Assembly (NCBI GenBank): GCA_041653935.1
Contig: JBAZEO010000002.1
Location: 310,001 to 374,000, forward strand
DNA: 64,000 bases
Direction: 5' to 3'
Source of the DNA: JAYEHL01 sp041653935
GTDB taxonomy: Bacteria; Chloroflexota; Dehalococcoidia; E44-bin15
A program made the position numbers and the translations under genes. Below, piece after piece: positions 15,452-23,411 of the stretch; positions within the stretch are counted from its first letter, which is position 1, and each line of letters opens with the position of its first letter. Under the pieces are notes generated by a model. That model worked only from the letters and a program-made list of their open reading frames with translations. It ran no database searches and was not told the origin of the DNA.

Positions 15452-15662
15452 ATAGACGTCTATTGTATAGTCAAAACCGCCCGTAATGCAAGCGGTTGAC
15501 CCTCATCCTGATCCTCCCAGTACTGGAAGGAAAGTAAATTAAAGGAACACCCCCTAACCCCCTCTTCTAAAAAGAGGGGGAACAGATACGTCCCGGGGAG
15601 CATTCGAACCTCCGATACAACCCTCAACCATGAAATGGCTAGAGGTTAGCTAACAAGAGAAG

Positions 15663-15713
15663 GATTAGCTTAAGTTAGTTCTCCCTTCCTTAAGGGAAGG
15701 GAGTAAGAGGGAT
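15663..15713. repeat. Repeat family D, copy 1
   Basis: CTCCCTTCC, a short loop and GGAAGGGAG form a hairpin flanked by AGTTAGTT on one side and AAGAGGG on the other. The same arrangement occurs inverted at 30871-30926. Confidence 0.7.
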
Positions 15714-15757
15714 GGAGATTTTAACAATAATTCCATATAGCACCTATCATGGAAAAG

Positions 15758-15899
15758 CAAACGTATGGGGGGATACAGGGGGTTCGGGAAACAGCTCCGA
15801 GACATTTCGACACTTTCTCTCAAGGGCTTACTATTCATCGACTTTGTGCTAAAATTGTCGAGCAGAGGTGCAGGAGGTTTATCCTGCCGGGGGTTCGGT
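15758..15899 (+). repeat. Repeat family A, two separated fragments
   Basis: The right end of the element (ACGTATGGGG ... AGGGGGTTCGG, 15758-15788) is followed after about 75 bp by a left-end-like piece (AGAGGTGCAGGAGG ... CTGCCGGGGGTTCGG, 15862-15899) that directly abuts the transporter gene. The arrangement suggests two partial or rearranged insertions. Confidence 0.65.
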
Positions 15900-15906
15900 C
15901 AATCTA

Positions 15907-16629
15907 ATGAACAACACAGACAACAAATACTCAGCCAGGTTCATAGTGGTCACAGGCGTCTTCATCACCTGCCTGATAATATCTAACATCATCGCCGTCA
16001 AGGTCATACGCGTGGCCGGCCTCAACCTGCCCGCGGCCATCATCATCTTCCCCATAAGTTATATCTTCGGCGACATACTGACCGAGGTCTACGGCTACCG
16101 CACCGCGAGGAAGGTCATATGGCTGGGCTTCCTGTGCAACCTGTTCGCGGTACTTGCCATGTGGCTCGGCGGCCTGCTGCCGTCGGCACCCTTCTGGGGG
16201 AACCAGGACGCCTACCAGACGATACTGGGATATACGCCGCGGCTTCTCGCAGCTTCATTAGCCGGCTACCTGCTGGGCGAGTTCACCAACTCCTTCGTGC
16301 TGGCCAAGCTGAAGATCGCCACCAAAGGGAGGTGGCTCTGGACGCGCACCATCGGATCGACATTTGTGGGGCAGCTGCTGGATTCCGGCGCATTCATCTT
16401 GATCGCCTTCTCCGGCACCATGGGCTGGGGCGCTCTGGGAACGATGGTGGTCACGCACTGGCTGGTCAAAACGGGGTATGAGGCGCTGGCAACCCCGTTC
16501 ACCTATATGATAGTAGGACACCTGAAGAAGAAAGAGGGTGTCGACACCTTCGACTATAAAACTAACTTCAACCCGTTGCTTGTATTCCCGTTCAGCCTGC
16601 TGACCAGGCGCAAAGCCAGCGAACAGTAA
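15907..16629 (+). CDS. Queuosine precursor transporter (YhhQ/DUF165 family)
   Basis: A 240-residue inner-membrane protein with about six helices. The family signature is clear: ISNIIAVKVI in the first helix, FPISYIFGDILTEVYGYRTARKVIW in the second and third, and FVGQLLDSGAFILIAF later. YhhQ-family proteins import 7-deazaguanine precursors (preQ0/preQ1) for queuosine in tRNA. The ATG at 15907 is chosen; an upstream in-frame GTG lies within a repeat fragment. It is a single gene flanked by repeats. A salvage lifestyle for queuosine is implied, since no biosynthesis gene is nearby. Confidence 0.92.
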   Translation: MNNTDNKYSARFIVVTGVFITCLIISNIIAVKVIRVAGLNLPAAIIIFPISYIFGDILTEVYGYRTARKVIWLGFLCNLFAVLAMWLGGLLPSAPFWGNQDAYQTILGYTPRLLAASLAGYLLGEFTNSFVLAKLKIATKGRWLWTRTIGSTFVGQLLDSGAFILIAFSGTMGWGALGTMVVTHWLVKTGYEALATPFTYMIVGHLKKKEGVDTFDYKTNFNPLLVFPFSLLTRRKASEQ

Positions 16630-16703
16630 GTAGGGGCGAATCTTGTATTCGCCCTGACGGTTGCCATGAACCGAATTCGGGCAATCACAAGGATTGCCCC
16701 TAC
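16630..16703. repeat. Repeat family B, double imperfect copy
   Basis: GTAGGGGCGAATC...GATTCGCCC-like arms begin directly after the transporter stop, followed by a second arm pair ending GATTGCCCCTAC at 16703. It can fold into nested hairpins and may act as transcription terminator for the transporter. Confidence 0.7.
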
Positions 16704-16780
16704 AGACGAACATTTCGGCAATTTGATTTGGGGACAACAGGGGGTTCGGTAATCTATCGCCCAACCCGACGATAACTTAA

Positions 16781-16876
16781 AAAAGAGGTACAGGAGATTT
16801 CTCTCCTGTCAGGGTTTTAGGGGTGTCCCCTATTCTTTTAAAGTCCCCCAAAGTATGGGGGATTTAGGGGGTTTGG
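16781..16876 (+). repeat. Repeat family A, copy 3 (forward)
   Basis: A full-length copy ending about 10 bp before the MBL hydrolase start, so it forms most of that gene's leader. A right-end fragment (16730-16752) lies just upstream of it. Confidence 0.85.
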
Positions 16877-16886
16877 ATAATCTATT

Positions 16887-17657
16887 ATGGAACTTGAAAT
16901 CCTTGGAGCCCATAACTGCGAAACCGAGAGCGCCAGGCTCACCTGCCTCCTCGTTGACCGCGTCCTCGCCATCGACGCCGGAGGACTGACCTCCGCGCTT
17001 TCCATCGAGGATCAGCATCATCTGAAGGCCGTGCTCATCACGCACCACCACTTCGACCACGTCAGGGACCTGGCCACCCTCGGCATGAACTTCTGGACGA
17101 CCGGACCGCTGCCCGTCTACGGGCTGGAAAGCTCCCTGCAAACCGTCCTCAGCCATATCTTCAACGGCGTGCTGTACCCGGACTTCACCTGCAGGCCTTC
17201 ACCCGAGAAGCCCGCGTTCAAGTTCCACCCCGTCGCGCCTGGCAAGATCTTCACCGCGGGTGGTTATTCGATACTGCCGTTCCTGGCAAATCACGGCATC
17301 CCCACGGTGGGCTACCAGATCACCGGCGCGGACGGAAAGAGCTTTGTATATACCGGGGATACGCACAGGCTGCCGGAGGCGGCGTGGCAGGGCCTTTCGC
17401 CCCGGCTCATCGTGACCGAGGTCACTGTGCCCGATAAGTACGAGAGTATGGCCAGGGAATCGGGGCACCTCACGCCGAAGCTGCTGAAAGAGGAGCTGCT
17501 GGCCTTTAAGAAGATACACAAATACATCCCGCCCGTGATCGCCGTTCACATCAGTCCCCACCTGGAGGACGATATTCACAAGGAGATATCCCGCGTCGCA
17601 GAGGAACTGGGTACGGAAATTACCTGCGGATACGAGGGTATGCGAGTTGTCATCTGA
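16887..17657 (+). CDS. MBL-fold metallo-hydrolase (class II cAMP-PDE/RNase Z-like)
   Basis: A 256-residue metallo-beta-lactamase-fold hydrolase. The metal motif THHHFDH (about 52-58) is intact, with a later YTGDTHR Asp (about 152) and a C-terminal AVHISPH His. The N-terminus ELEILGAHNCE resembles stand-alone RNase Z-like or class II cyclic nucleotide phosphodiesterase enzymes. It overlaps the next gene by 11 bp and so belongs to an operon with a Mut7-C protein and a histone-deacetylase-like enzyme. Substrate unknown; phosphodiester hydrolysis is the family expectation. Confidence 0.85.
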   Translation: MELEILGAHNCETESARLTCLLVDRVLAIDAGGLTSALSIEDQHHLKAVLITHHHFDHVRDLATLGMNFWTTGPLPVYGLESSLQTVLSHIFNGVLYPDFTCRPSPEKPAFKFHPVAPGKIFTAGGYSILPFLANHGIPTVGYQITGADGKSFVYTGDTHRLPEAAWQGLSPRLIVTEVTVPDKYESMARESGHLTPKLLKEELLAFKKIHKYIPPVIAVHISPHLEDDIHKEISRVAEELGTEITCGYEGMRVVI

Positions 17658-18138
17658 TGAAGCGCGGCCGAAGTTTATAGTCGACGCCAATGTGGGAAAA
17701 CTGGCACGCTGGCTGCGGATGCTGGGCTATGATACTATATTCGTGAACGATATTAACGACGACGTACTGGTCGATATCGGCTTGAAAGAGGAGCGCGTGC
17801 TCTTGACCAGGGATACACAGATCATGCTCAGGCGCCCCGTCACCAGCGGCAAGGTCAGAGCCCTGCTGACCCCGGAGGACGACCCGAAGGAGCAGATGCG
17901 CAAGGTGATAACGGAGATGAAACTGGACCGGGAACGCGAGTTCACGCTCTGCCTGGAATGCAACGCGCCGCTCGCGCCCAGGAGCAAGGATGAAGTTGAA
18001 AACCTGGTGCCGCCCTATGTATACAAAACACAAACTCAATATCATCAATGCCAGGTCTGCGGGCGCATATACTGGCGCGGGACGCACTGGGAACATATGA
18101 AACAAGTTCTGGAGATGCTTATGGAGGCTGAAGTATGA
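17647..18138 (+). CDS. Mut7-C family RNase-like protein (PIN fold plus zinc ribbon)
   Basis: A 163-residue Mut7-C (formerly DUF82) protein. The N-terminal PIN-like part has KFIVDANVGKLARWLRMLGYD with catalytic-type Asp13 and RVLLTRD with another Asp. The C-terminal zinc ribbon uses CLEC and CQVC, ending RIYWRGTHW, the family signature. Members are predicted RNases. TTG at 17647 is the only plausible start and overlaps the MBL gene by 11 bp. The stop overlaps the next ATG by 4 bp, so the three genes are coupled. Confidence 0.9.
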   Translation: MSSDEARPKFIVDANVGKLARWLRMLGYDTIFVNDINDDVLVDIGLKEERVLLTRDTQIMLRRPVTSGKVRALLTPEDDPKEQMRKVITEMKLDREREFTLCLECNAPLAPRSKDEVENLVPPYVYKTQTQYHQCQVCGRIYWRGTHWEHMKQVLEMLMEAEV

Positions 18139-19256
18139 GAAGAGCTGCTCTTGTTTACGACAAGATACAGTCAGCGCACGTCCTGCGCGATGACCACGTA
18201 TTCAAGCCCAGCCGGCTTCAGCTGACCTACGAGCTGCTCAACAGCTACGGCGCATTCGATGGCTCAAAAACGGTTAAGCCCAAGATGGCCGAGGAATCCG
18301 ACCTGCTGCTGTTTCACAACCCTGACTACGTCTCCGCCATCCGCGATCTCAGCAACGGCATCGACCGCAGGGACGCGCTGGATTATAACGTCAGCCACTA
18401 CGGCGACAACCCTCCCTATAACGGCATGTATGAAGCATCCGCGATGGTGGTAGGCGCCTCCCTGACCGCCGCCGACCTGGTGACCGGCGGCAAGGTCGAT
18501 GTAGCCTTCAATATCTCGGGCGGTCTGCATCATGCCATGCCCGCGCGCGCCTCCGGTTTCTGCATCTTCAACGACGCCGCCATAGTTATAAAACATCTCG
18601 TTAAACAGGGCAACCGCGTGGCCTACGTGGACATCGACGCGCACCACGGCGACGGCGTGCAGCAGGCCTTTTACGAAAGCAACGAAGTGCTCACCATATC
18701 CCTACACGAATCGGGGCATTACCTCTTCCCCGGGACCGGCGAAACGGGGGAAACGGGGCTGGGCGCCGGCAAGGGCTACAGCGTCAACATACCGTTTTTT
18801 CCCAAAACGGATGACGATATTTATCTCTGGGCTTTCAGGCAGGTCGTGCCGCCTCTCGTCAAGGCCTTCAATCCCGACGTTCTCGTGACCCAGCTCGGCT
18901 GCGATTCCTACTACATAGATCCGCTGACCGACCTCATGCTCACAACCGACGGCTACACCAAACTGGTTAAGGAGCTGGGCAAACTGGGGACGAAGTGGGT
19001 CGCGCTGGGCGGCGGCGGCTACGATATGGACGCGGTCATCAGGCTGTGGACGCTGGCCTACGGCGTCATGCTCGAACGCGAATGGCCCGATGAGATACCC
19101 GCGGACTTCCAGAAGAAGTACGGTATCAAGAAGCTGCGCGATGCCGATAAGCCGCACATCGATGAGGATATGTTAAAGATGGCACGCCAGTTCGCCAAGC
19201 AGGGCGTGGACGACATCAAACGCACGGTGTTCCCCATCCATGGCCTTAAATATTAA
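18135..19256 (+). CDS. Histone-deacetylase-like (AcuC-type) amidohydrolase
   Basis: A 373-residue zinc-dependent deacetylase-family enzyme. The HHAMPARASGFC motif supplies the catalytic His pair region, VAYVDIDAHHGDGVQ the zinc ligands Asp and His, and LGCDSYYIDPLTDL the second Asp. LALGGGGYDMD is the conserved Gly-rich tail with Tyr. Bacterial members deacetylate acetylated proteins (such as acetyl-CoA synthetase) or small acetyl-amines. GGAGGC precedes the ATG. It is the last of the tightly overlapped three-gene operon; the next gene starts 29 bp later. Confidence 0.92.
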   Translation: MRRAALVYDKIQSAHVLRDDHVFKPSRLQLTYELLNSYGAFDGSKTVKPKMAEESDLLLFHNPDYVSAIRDLSNGIDRRDALDYNVSHYGDNPPYNGMYEASAMVVGASLTAADLVTGGKVDVAFNISGGLHHAMPARASGFCIFNDAAIVIKHLVKQGNRVAYVDIDAHHGDGVQQAFYESNEVLTISLHESGHYLFPGTGETGETGLGAGKGYSVNIPFFPKTDDDIYLWAFRQVVPPLVKAFNPDVLVTQLGCDSYYIDPLTDLMLTTDGYTKLVKELGKLGTKWVALGGGGYDMDAVIRLWTLAYGVMLEREWPDEIPADFQKKYGIKKLRDADKPHIDEDMLKMARQFAKQGVDDIKRTVFPIHGLKY

Positions 19257-19285
19257 TCGATTCTCTATCTAAAAGAGGAGCCGGC

Positions 19286-20461
19286 ATGGAAACAACGAAG
19301 TTAGCCCTTGATGGAATCAAGATACTGAACATGTGCTGGATAGGCCCCGGCGCTTTCTGCACCGAGATGCTGAGCGACCTGGGCGCCGATGTAATCAGGA
19401 TTTCCGACGTCAATCAGGGAGATCACGGCGCATTGGCGATGATGGTATTCGATCAGTGGCCCGGCTTGCGCAATTGCCGGACATTCGGCGTCAATCTGAA
19501 AACAAAAGCCGGTAAAGAGGCCTTTATGGATCTGGTCAAGAGCGCCGATGTCATGATGGAGGGCTTCCGGCCGGGGGTAGTCAAGCGTCTGGGCATTGAC
19601 TATGATGCCCTCAAGAAGATCAACCCGCGCATAGTATATGTTTCCCTATCCGGTTACGGGCAGGATGGCCCGTATCGCGACCTGGTCGGGCATGAACTGA
19701 ACTACATAGCTATCAGCGGTTTATTGGGCCTTACCGGGTCAAAGGGAGAGAAACCTTCCATACCGGGCACGGTTGTCGCCGACTGGTCCGGGGGCATGTC
19801 TGCCGGGATCAGCATCCTGTCGGCGTTGCTGGCACGGGAGCGGAGTGGGAATGGCCAGTTTCTGGACGTCTCCATCACGGACGCGATAACGGAGGTGACA
19901 TCGGTACAGATCAACCCGTATCTATACAAGCATGGGATTGTACCACAGAGGGGTGAGACCATCTGGAACGGGAAATATCCCTGGTACTCCGTATACGAAA
20001 CAAAGGATAAAAAGTATGTCGCCATAGCCACGCTGGAGCCGAAGTTCTTTGCCACCCTGTGCAAACTCCTCGGTTGCGAGGAATTCGTACCCTATCAGTT
20101 CGATGAGGGCGCCAAGCGGGACGAGATGTTTGAATTCTTTAAAGTTAAATTCCAGTCTAAAAACCGCGATGAATGGGTAGACCTGCTGATGTATGAAGAG
20201 ACGTGCTTTGCACCGGTGCTTGGCATCGATGAGGTGGAATCAGACCCGCAATTGATCGCACGAAGAATGATTCTGGAGTCCGAGCACCCTGTTGTGGGCC
20301 ATCTCAAGCAGATCGGATCGATGCACAAGCTCTCTGACTCTCCGGTGGAGGTGAGGAACTGGGCCACCAGTTTCGGGCAGCATACGGATGAAATCCTGCG
20401 TGAAATAGGCTACAGCGCCCATCGTATCAAGGAACTGAGAGAGGCAGGGGCTGTCGGCTAG
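19286..20461 (+). CDS. CaiB/BaiF family (class III) CoA-transferase
   Basis: A 391-residue formyl-CoA transferase-family enzyme, which transfers CoA between an acyl-CoA and a carboxylic acid. It has the N-terminal GIKILNMCWIGPGAFCTEMLSDLGADVI block, KTKAGKEAFMDLV, and VGHELNYIAISG. The family's catalytic Asp position (usually GHDxNY) reads Glu here (GHELNY), a notable difference from the second copy at 52949, which has GHDLNY. AGAGGAG precedes the start. The acid substrate is unknown; such genes are numerous in fatty- and aromatic-acid-degrading anaerobes. Confidence 0.9.
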   Translation: METTKLALDGIKILNMCWIGPGAFCTEMLSDLGADVIRISDVNQGDHGALAMMVFDQWPGLRNCRTFGVNLKTKAGKEAFMDLVKSADVMMEGFRPGVVKRLGIDYDALKKINPRIVYVSLSGYGQDGPYRDLVGHELNYIAISGLLGLTGSKGEKPSIPGTVVADWSGGMSAGISILSALLARERSGNGQFLDVSITDAITEVTSVQINPYLYKHGIVPQRGETIWNGKYPWYSVYETKDKKYVAIATLEPKFFATLCKLLGCEEFVPYQFDEGAKRDEMFEFFKVKFQSKNRDEWVDLLMYEETCFAPVLGIDEVESDPQLIARRMILESEHPVVGHLKQIGSMHKLSDSPVEVRNWATSFGQHTDEILREIGYSAHRIKELREAGAVG

Positions 20462-20482
20462 AACATTCCGTCGACCGCTTCC

Positions 20483-20577
20483 AAAAGAGGTGCAGGAGAG
20501 TTTCTCCTGCCGGGGGTTTGGGGGTGTCCCCCACTCTCTTTTAAATCCCCCATGATTGGGGGATAACAGGGGGTTGA
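20483..20577 (+). repeat. Repeat family A, copy 4 (forward)
   Basis: A complete copy between two convergent genes, differing from the others in the central hairpin (CCCCCATGATTGGGGG). Confidence 0.85.
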
Positions 20578-20602
20578 CCCAGCCCAAGATTATCTTAAAT
20601 CC

Positions 20603-21154
20603 CTACCTCTGCCCGTACTTTTCATGGTAAACGATCTCAGCTAACTCCTTGCGTCCGGGCCCCCTGGGTTGCTCGTTGGGATATCCCAGCGGTATCAGCT
20701 CGACGATACGTGCGTTAGCCGGCATCTGAAGTATCTGCTCCGCCTTTTTTGCATCCAGGTAACCGATATTCACGGTGCCCAGCCCCAGCGCATACGCCAT
20801 CAGCGTAAGGTTCTGCACCGCCAGCGCCGCATCGAACATGAACCACCAATCGCCTTTATCTGTAACCGGCGCTCCCTTTTTAAAACCCACCCTCCCCGTC
20901 TCAGCGCAGAGCACAAGCACCACGGGAACGGTGCGCATGGCCTCGTTGGCGGGGTTGGTGGATGACAGCGTCTCAGCTAATTTCATCTTTGTATCGCGAT
21001 CCCTGACCACTATCCAGCGCACGACCTGCATGTTGGCCCAGGACGGCGCCCAGCGCGCGGCCTCCAGCAAAAGCTCGATATCCTTGTCGCTCACGGGATC
21101 AGGTTTGTACTTGCGAATGCTTCGCCTGCCCTTTAGCGCATCCATCAATTCCAT
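20603..21154 (-). CDS. Nitroreductase-family FMN protein
   Basis: A 183-residue nitroreductase-like flavoprotein. The N-terminal GRRSIRKYKPDPVSD motif binds FMN phosphate, AARWAPSWANMQ is the second FMN block, and LGLGTVNIGYLDAKK and IPLGYPNEQPRGPGRK complete the fold. Members reduce nitro compounds, quinones or flavins with NAD(P)H, or dehalogenate or cleave substrates in specialised branches. It is cytoplasmic and expected to be a homodimer. It stands alone, divergent from the small Cys-rich gene. The specific substrate is not predictable. Confidence 0.9.
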   Translation of the reverse strand: MELMDALKGRRSIRKYKPDPVSDKDIELLLEAARWAPSWANMQVVRWIVVRDRDTKMKLAETLSSTNPANEAMRTVPVVLVLCAETGRVGFKKGAPVTDKGDWWFMFDAALAVQNLTLMAYALGLGTVNIGYLDAKKAEQILQMPANARIVELIPLGYPNEQPRGPGRKELAEIVYHEKYGQR

Positions 21155-21325
21155 ATGTGCTACCCTCTGACTATATATTTACCAGCAGATTATAACCAAT
21201 CCGAACGCAATTTAAAAATCTGTACCGAATCCGCTTTGGCCCCCGTTCTCATATTGCGCCCACTGATGATTAGCCGTATAATTGCTCAATCTACCAATGG
21301 TCACAGATGGGAACAGGAGTGGGAC

Positions 21326-21502
21326 ATGGTAAAACAGGTAGAAAAAAACGGCAAGGTATACCACGTTTGCGAGATTTGCAACTGCGCCTACAGCGAAAAG
21401 GAGTACGCAGAGCAGTGCCAGGAATGGTGCAAGGAATACCACCGCTGTAATATGAAGATAATGAAGCATCGCGTCGATCTCGATCAGATTGAAGAGGAAT
21501 AA
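21326..21502 (+). CDS. Small Cys-rich protein (58 aa)
   Basis: A 58-residue protein with Cys at CEIC, then C-A-Y, QC, WC and RC positions (about 14-43): HVCEICNCAYSEKEYAEQC followed by QEWCKEYHRCN. The first CxxC plus the later Cys residues suggest a zinc-binding knuckle. GGAG seven bases before the ATG at 21326 decides the start against longer frames. A strong terminator follows. Similar mini-proteins occur in archaea and Dehalococcoidia as far as I recall; function is unknown. Confidence 0.75.
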   Translation: MVKQVEKNGKVYHVCEICNCAYSEKEYAEQCQEWCKEYHRCNMKIMKHRVDLDQIEEE

Positions 21503-21571
21503 TCATCCTTCCATAAAAAAGAGCGCTCTCTTCAATCTCATTATCAAAATAGTTAGCACCCTCTCACCTAG

Positions 21572-21600
21572 CCTCTCCCCTCAAGGGAGAGGTTTTTTTT
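21572..21600 (+). terminator. Intrinsic terminator of the small Cys-rich gene
   Basis: CCTCTCCC (21572-21579) pairs with GGGAGAGG (21585-21592) across a 5-nt loop and is followed by eight T residues (21593-21600). Confidence 0.85.
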
Positions 21601-21659
21601 AATCGGGCGCCCCACATCTTCAAGAGTCTCCAAAGTTAACAGGGGATTCAAGGGATTGG

Positions 21660-21777
21660 AAAAGAGGTGCGGGAGAGCTTTCTCCTGTCAGGGGTTTGGG
21701 GGTGTCCCGTAGGGGCGAAAGATTTTTCGCCCTTACCTGGGAACCAACGTATGGGGGGGGGCTAACAGGGGGTTCGG
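21660..21777 (+). repeat. Repeat family A, copy 5 with nested family B palindrome
   Basis: The left half of the A element up to GGGGGTGTCCC is intact, then a family B hairpin (21709-21736, GTAGGGGCGAAA...TTTCGCCCTTAC-like) replaces the usual CCCA-T-rich spacer, and the right half (AACGTATGGGG ... AGGGGGTTCGG) resumes. The same composite occurs at 54974-55090. Confidence 0.85.
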
Positions 21778-21803
21778 TAAATAGCCCCGTGAAATATCGA
21801 CAA

Positions 21804-21846
21804 TAAAAAAAGAGGCTGGGAACTAGTCCCAGCCTCTCGTTTTTTA
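21804..21846. terminator. Bidirectional intrinsic terminator, zinc-ribbon gene 1
   Basis: AGAGGCTGGGA (21811-21821) pairs with TCCCAGCCTCT (21827-21837) around ACTAG. T-runs flank both sides, six on the minus strand (21805-21810), which serve the gene ending at 21866. Confidence 0.9.
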
Positions 21847-21865
21847 CCTTGCTACTAGAGCAGGT

Positions 21866-22183
21866 TTACCGCCTTTTCGTCGGGTTGGAAGCGGTGTAGC
21901 ACTTGCTGCAATAAACTGGCCTGTCACCACGAGGCTCGAACGGAACCTCTGTGCTGACGCCACACTGGGCGCAAACCGCAGGATACATCTGCCGTCTGGC
22001 ACCACCACCACCAAAGCCGCCACGTCCACCACCACGCTCCTGCTTCTTTGCAGCACGGCACTCCGGGCAACGCTTGGGCTCGTTGGTGTAACCTTTCTGC
22101 GCGAAGAACTCCTGCTCCTCGGCATTAAAGGTGAAAGTACGACCGCAATCGTTACACTGCAATTCTTTATCGGTGAAGCTCAC
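21866..22183 (-). CDS. Zinc-ribbon protein with double CXXC modules, paralogue 1
   Basis: A 105-residue protein with two modules. The first is FTDKELQCNDCGRTFTF...KRCPECRAAKK (four Cys, with GYTNEPKRCPECR signature). A Gly/Arg-rich linker (GGGRGGFGGGGARR) follows, then AVCAQCGVSTEVPFEPRG...VYCSKC (four Cys). The linker resembles RGG boxes of RNA-binding proteins. The GTG at 22183 is the start, preceded by AAAGGAGGTC. A 16-codon in-frame extension upstream lies in the conserved leader and is probably untranslated. Terminator and leader are seen. Role inferred: RNA or ribosome-associated stress protein. Confidence 0.85.
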   Translation of the reverse strand: MSFTDKELQCNDCGRTFTFNAEEQEFFAQKGYTNEPKRCPECRAAKKQERGGGRGGFGGGGARRQMYPAVCAQCGVSTEVPFEPRGDRPVYCSKCYTASNPTKRR

Positions 22184-22328
22184 TGGATGACCTCCTTTCT
22201 TCAAATACTGTGCTGAACTTCGGTCATCCAATGTACTGTGCTAAACCCTGATTTCAAGAGATGCTCTGAAGAGAGAATTTGCGGGGTTGCCGGTCGAACT
22301 TGGTAACCTTTTTCAAGCCACTGGCACG
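22184..22328 (-). promoter_or_regulatory. Conserved structured 5' leader, copy 1
   Basis: A leader of about 140 nt shared with the two other zinc-ribbon paralogues. Just before the gene, 22222-22231 can pair with 22183-22192 (10 pairs, one G-U) and cover part of the Shine-Dalgarno and the start codon. Further upstream the conserved blocks include GGTTACC near AGTGGCTTGA, AGCAACCC-like and CTCTCTTC-like motifs. This copy is the most divergent in the distal part. Confidence 0.7.
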
Positions 22329-22357
22329 ATGATAATACAGAATTTCGACAAATGCAA
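22329..22357 (-). promoter_or_regulatory. Sigma70-type promoter, zinc-ribbon gene 1
   Basis: TTGCAT at 22352-22357 (minus strand), a 17-bp spacer and TATCAT at 22329-22334. The same TTGCAT and 17-bp spacing recur in front of both paralogues. Confidence 0.75.
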
Positions 22358-22458
22358 TAGGGTAATTTACACTTTATGCAAACTGCTGTCTTTAAATCAT
22401 TTCCCGCGCCCTGTCGCCAGGATGCCGACCGACGCGACTCCACGATCAGGACGCATCT

Positions 22459-23277
22459 TTATCCCTTGCCGTAGACCTGGCTCCCGAACTTGAACCCCAG
22501 GATATCCACCATCTTACGCTTATTGGGCTCCGAGGCGCTTTTCTTGGGCGAACTGGCTTCAACCTTTTTCACAAAGCGGAGCGTATTGTCAACGTAAAGC
22601 CTGACACTGCCGGAGACCTTGCCCGACTGCTCGGATATATTGGCCACCGGGTCCTGATGATAGAAACGGAAAACGCCCGGCCAGTCAACACAATAGTGGA
22701 CCACGTTGCAATCTTTTAAGGGGACCTGGCCGCGGCAGAGGAACCTCTTGCTCTCATTTATATAGCTGACCATATTATTTTCTTTGAGGTAACCCTCCAT
22801 CGAGTGGTGCAAAACCGCCCCGTACATGTGCAGTTCCTCCTGAAGCATGTAGGCATCTATCAGCGGACGCCCGACATGGAGAGACTCTTCGAAATCCGCG
22901 GTCTGCTCACCGTATGCCAGCGCGCCCTTGATCGGCAGGCCGTTGATCAGCGATTTGTACATAAGCCATGCCGCCAGCATCACAATCTTCCGTGCGCACG
23001 CCTTGGAATCATCCTCAGACACGAGCACGATCGAATCCGAGAAGAAAACGGGCAGAACGATGGCCTCGACATAGCTGTGAGGCTTCCCCACCCTGTGCGT
23101 GTCCTCCTTGCTGGTGAGCAGCTCCCGTCCGTAGCTTTCGATGACGCCGATGGCCTCCCTGATCTCGTTTATCTTCTTCAGCACATCGGCATGGTTGTTG
23201 CGTAGCACCATGTCCTTGAAGCCCATGATATCAAAAAAACCTACAAACCTGTTGCAGGTCACATTCCAATTAGCCAT
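22459..23277 (-). CDS. Cyclase-fold-like hypothetical protein
   Basis: A 272-residue soluble protein. NRFVGFFDIMGFKDMV at the N-terminus, FFSDSIVLVSEDD in the middle and GLPIKGALAYGE followed by GRPLIDAYMLQEEL reproduce the strand order of class III nucleotide cyclase-like domains. Asp16 (FFDIMGF) and the Asp of FSDS could be metal ligands. The tail (ASSPKKSASEPNKRK) is basic and Ser-rich. Related domains occur widely as hypothetical proteins; actual cyclase activity is uncertain because several substrate-binding residues are not recognisable. It is a single gene. Confidence 0.7.
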   Translation of the reverse strand: MANWNVTCNRFVGFFDIMGFKDMVLRNNHADVLKKINEIREAIGVIESYGRELLTSKEDTHRVGKPHSYVEAIVLPVFFSDSIVLVSEDDSKACARKIVMLAAWLMYKSLINGLPIKGALAYGEQTADFEESLHVGRPLIDAYMLQEELHMYGAVLHHSMEGYLKENNMVSYINESKRFLCRGQVPLKDCNVVHYCVDWPGVFRFYHQDPVANISEQSGKVSGSVRLYVDNTLRFVKKVEASSPKKSASEPNKRKMVDILGFKFGSQVYGKG

Positions 23278-23411
23278 ATGAACCTTTTCTAGTATTCCGT
23301 TAAGAATTAAAATATTAAAAATGACATCGACGGTTTCGGAATAATTCGGATATTATACAACTATTACATCCGGCATGATATAGGGGGGCATACATCGAAT
23401 TCTAAGGTAAA

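Larger units (their letters stand above)
15452..15906. other. 455-bp intergenic region filled with repeat fragments
   Basis: This stretch separates the vor/kor-type operon from the transporter gene. It contains a 9-bp-stem hairpin (CCCCCTCTT at 15558-15566 with AAGAGGGGG at 15572-15580), one repeat family D hairpin (15663-15713) and fragments of repeat A (15758-15788 and 15862-15899). A tRNA T-arm-like stretch near 15600 is degenerate. No gene is supported. Confidence 0.7.

Noticed and set aside
15595..15625. TTCGAAT-containing stretch resembling a tRNA T-arm
   Set aside because: The stem has a mismatch, the acceptor and CCA are missing and no D-arm or anticodon arm lies upstream on the minus strand. 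Not called as tRNA.
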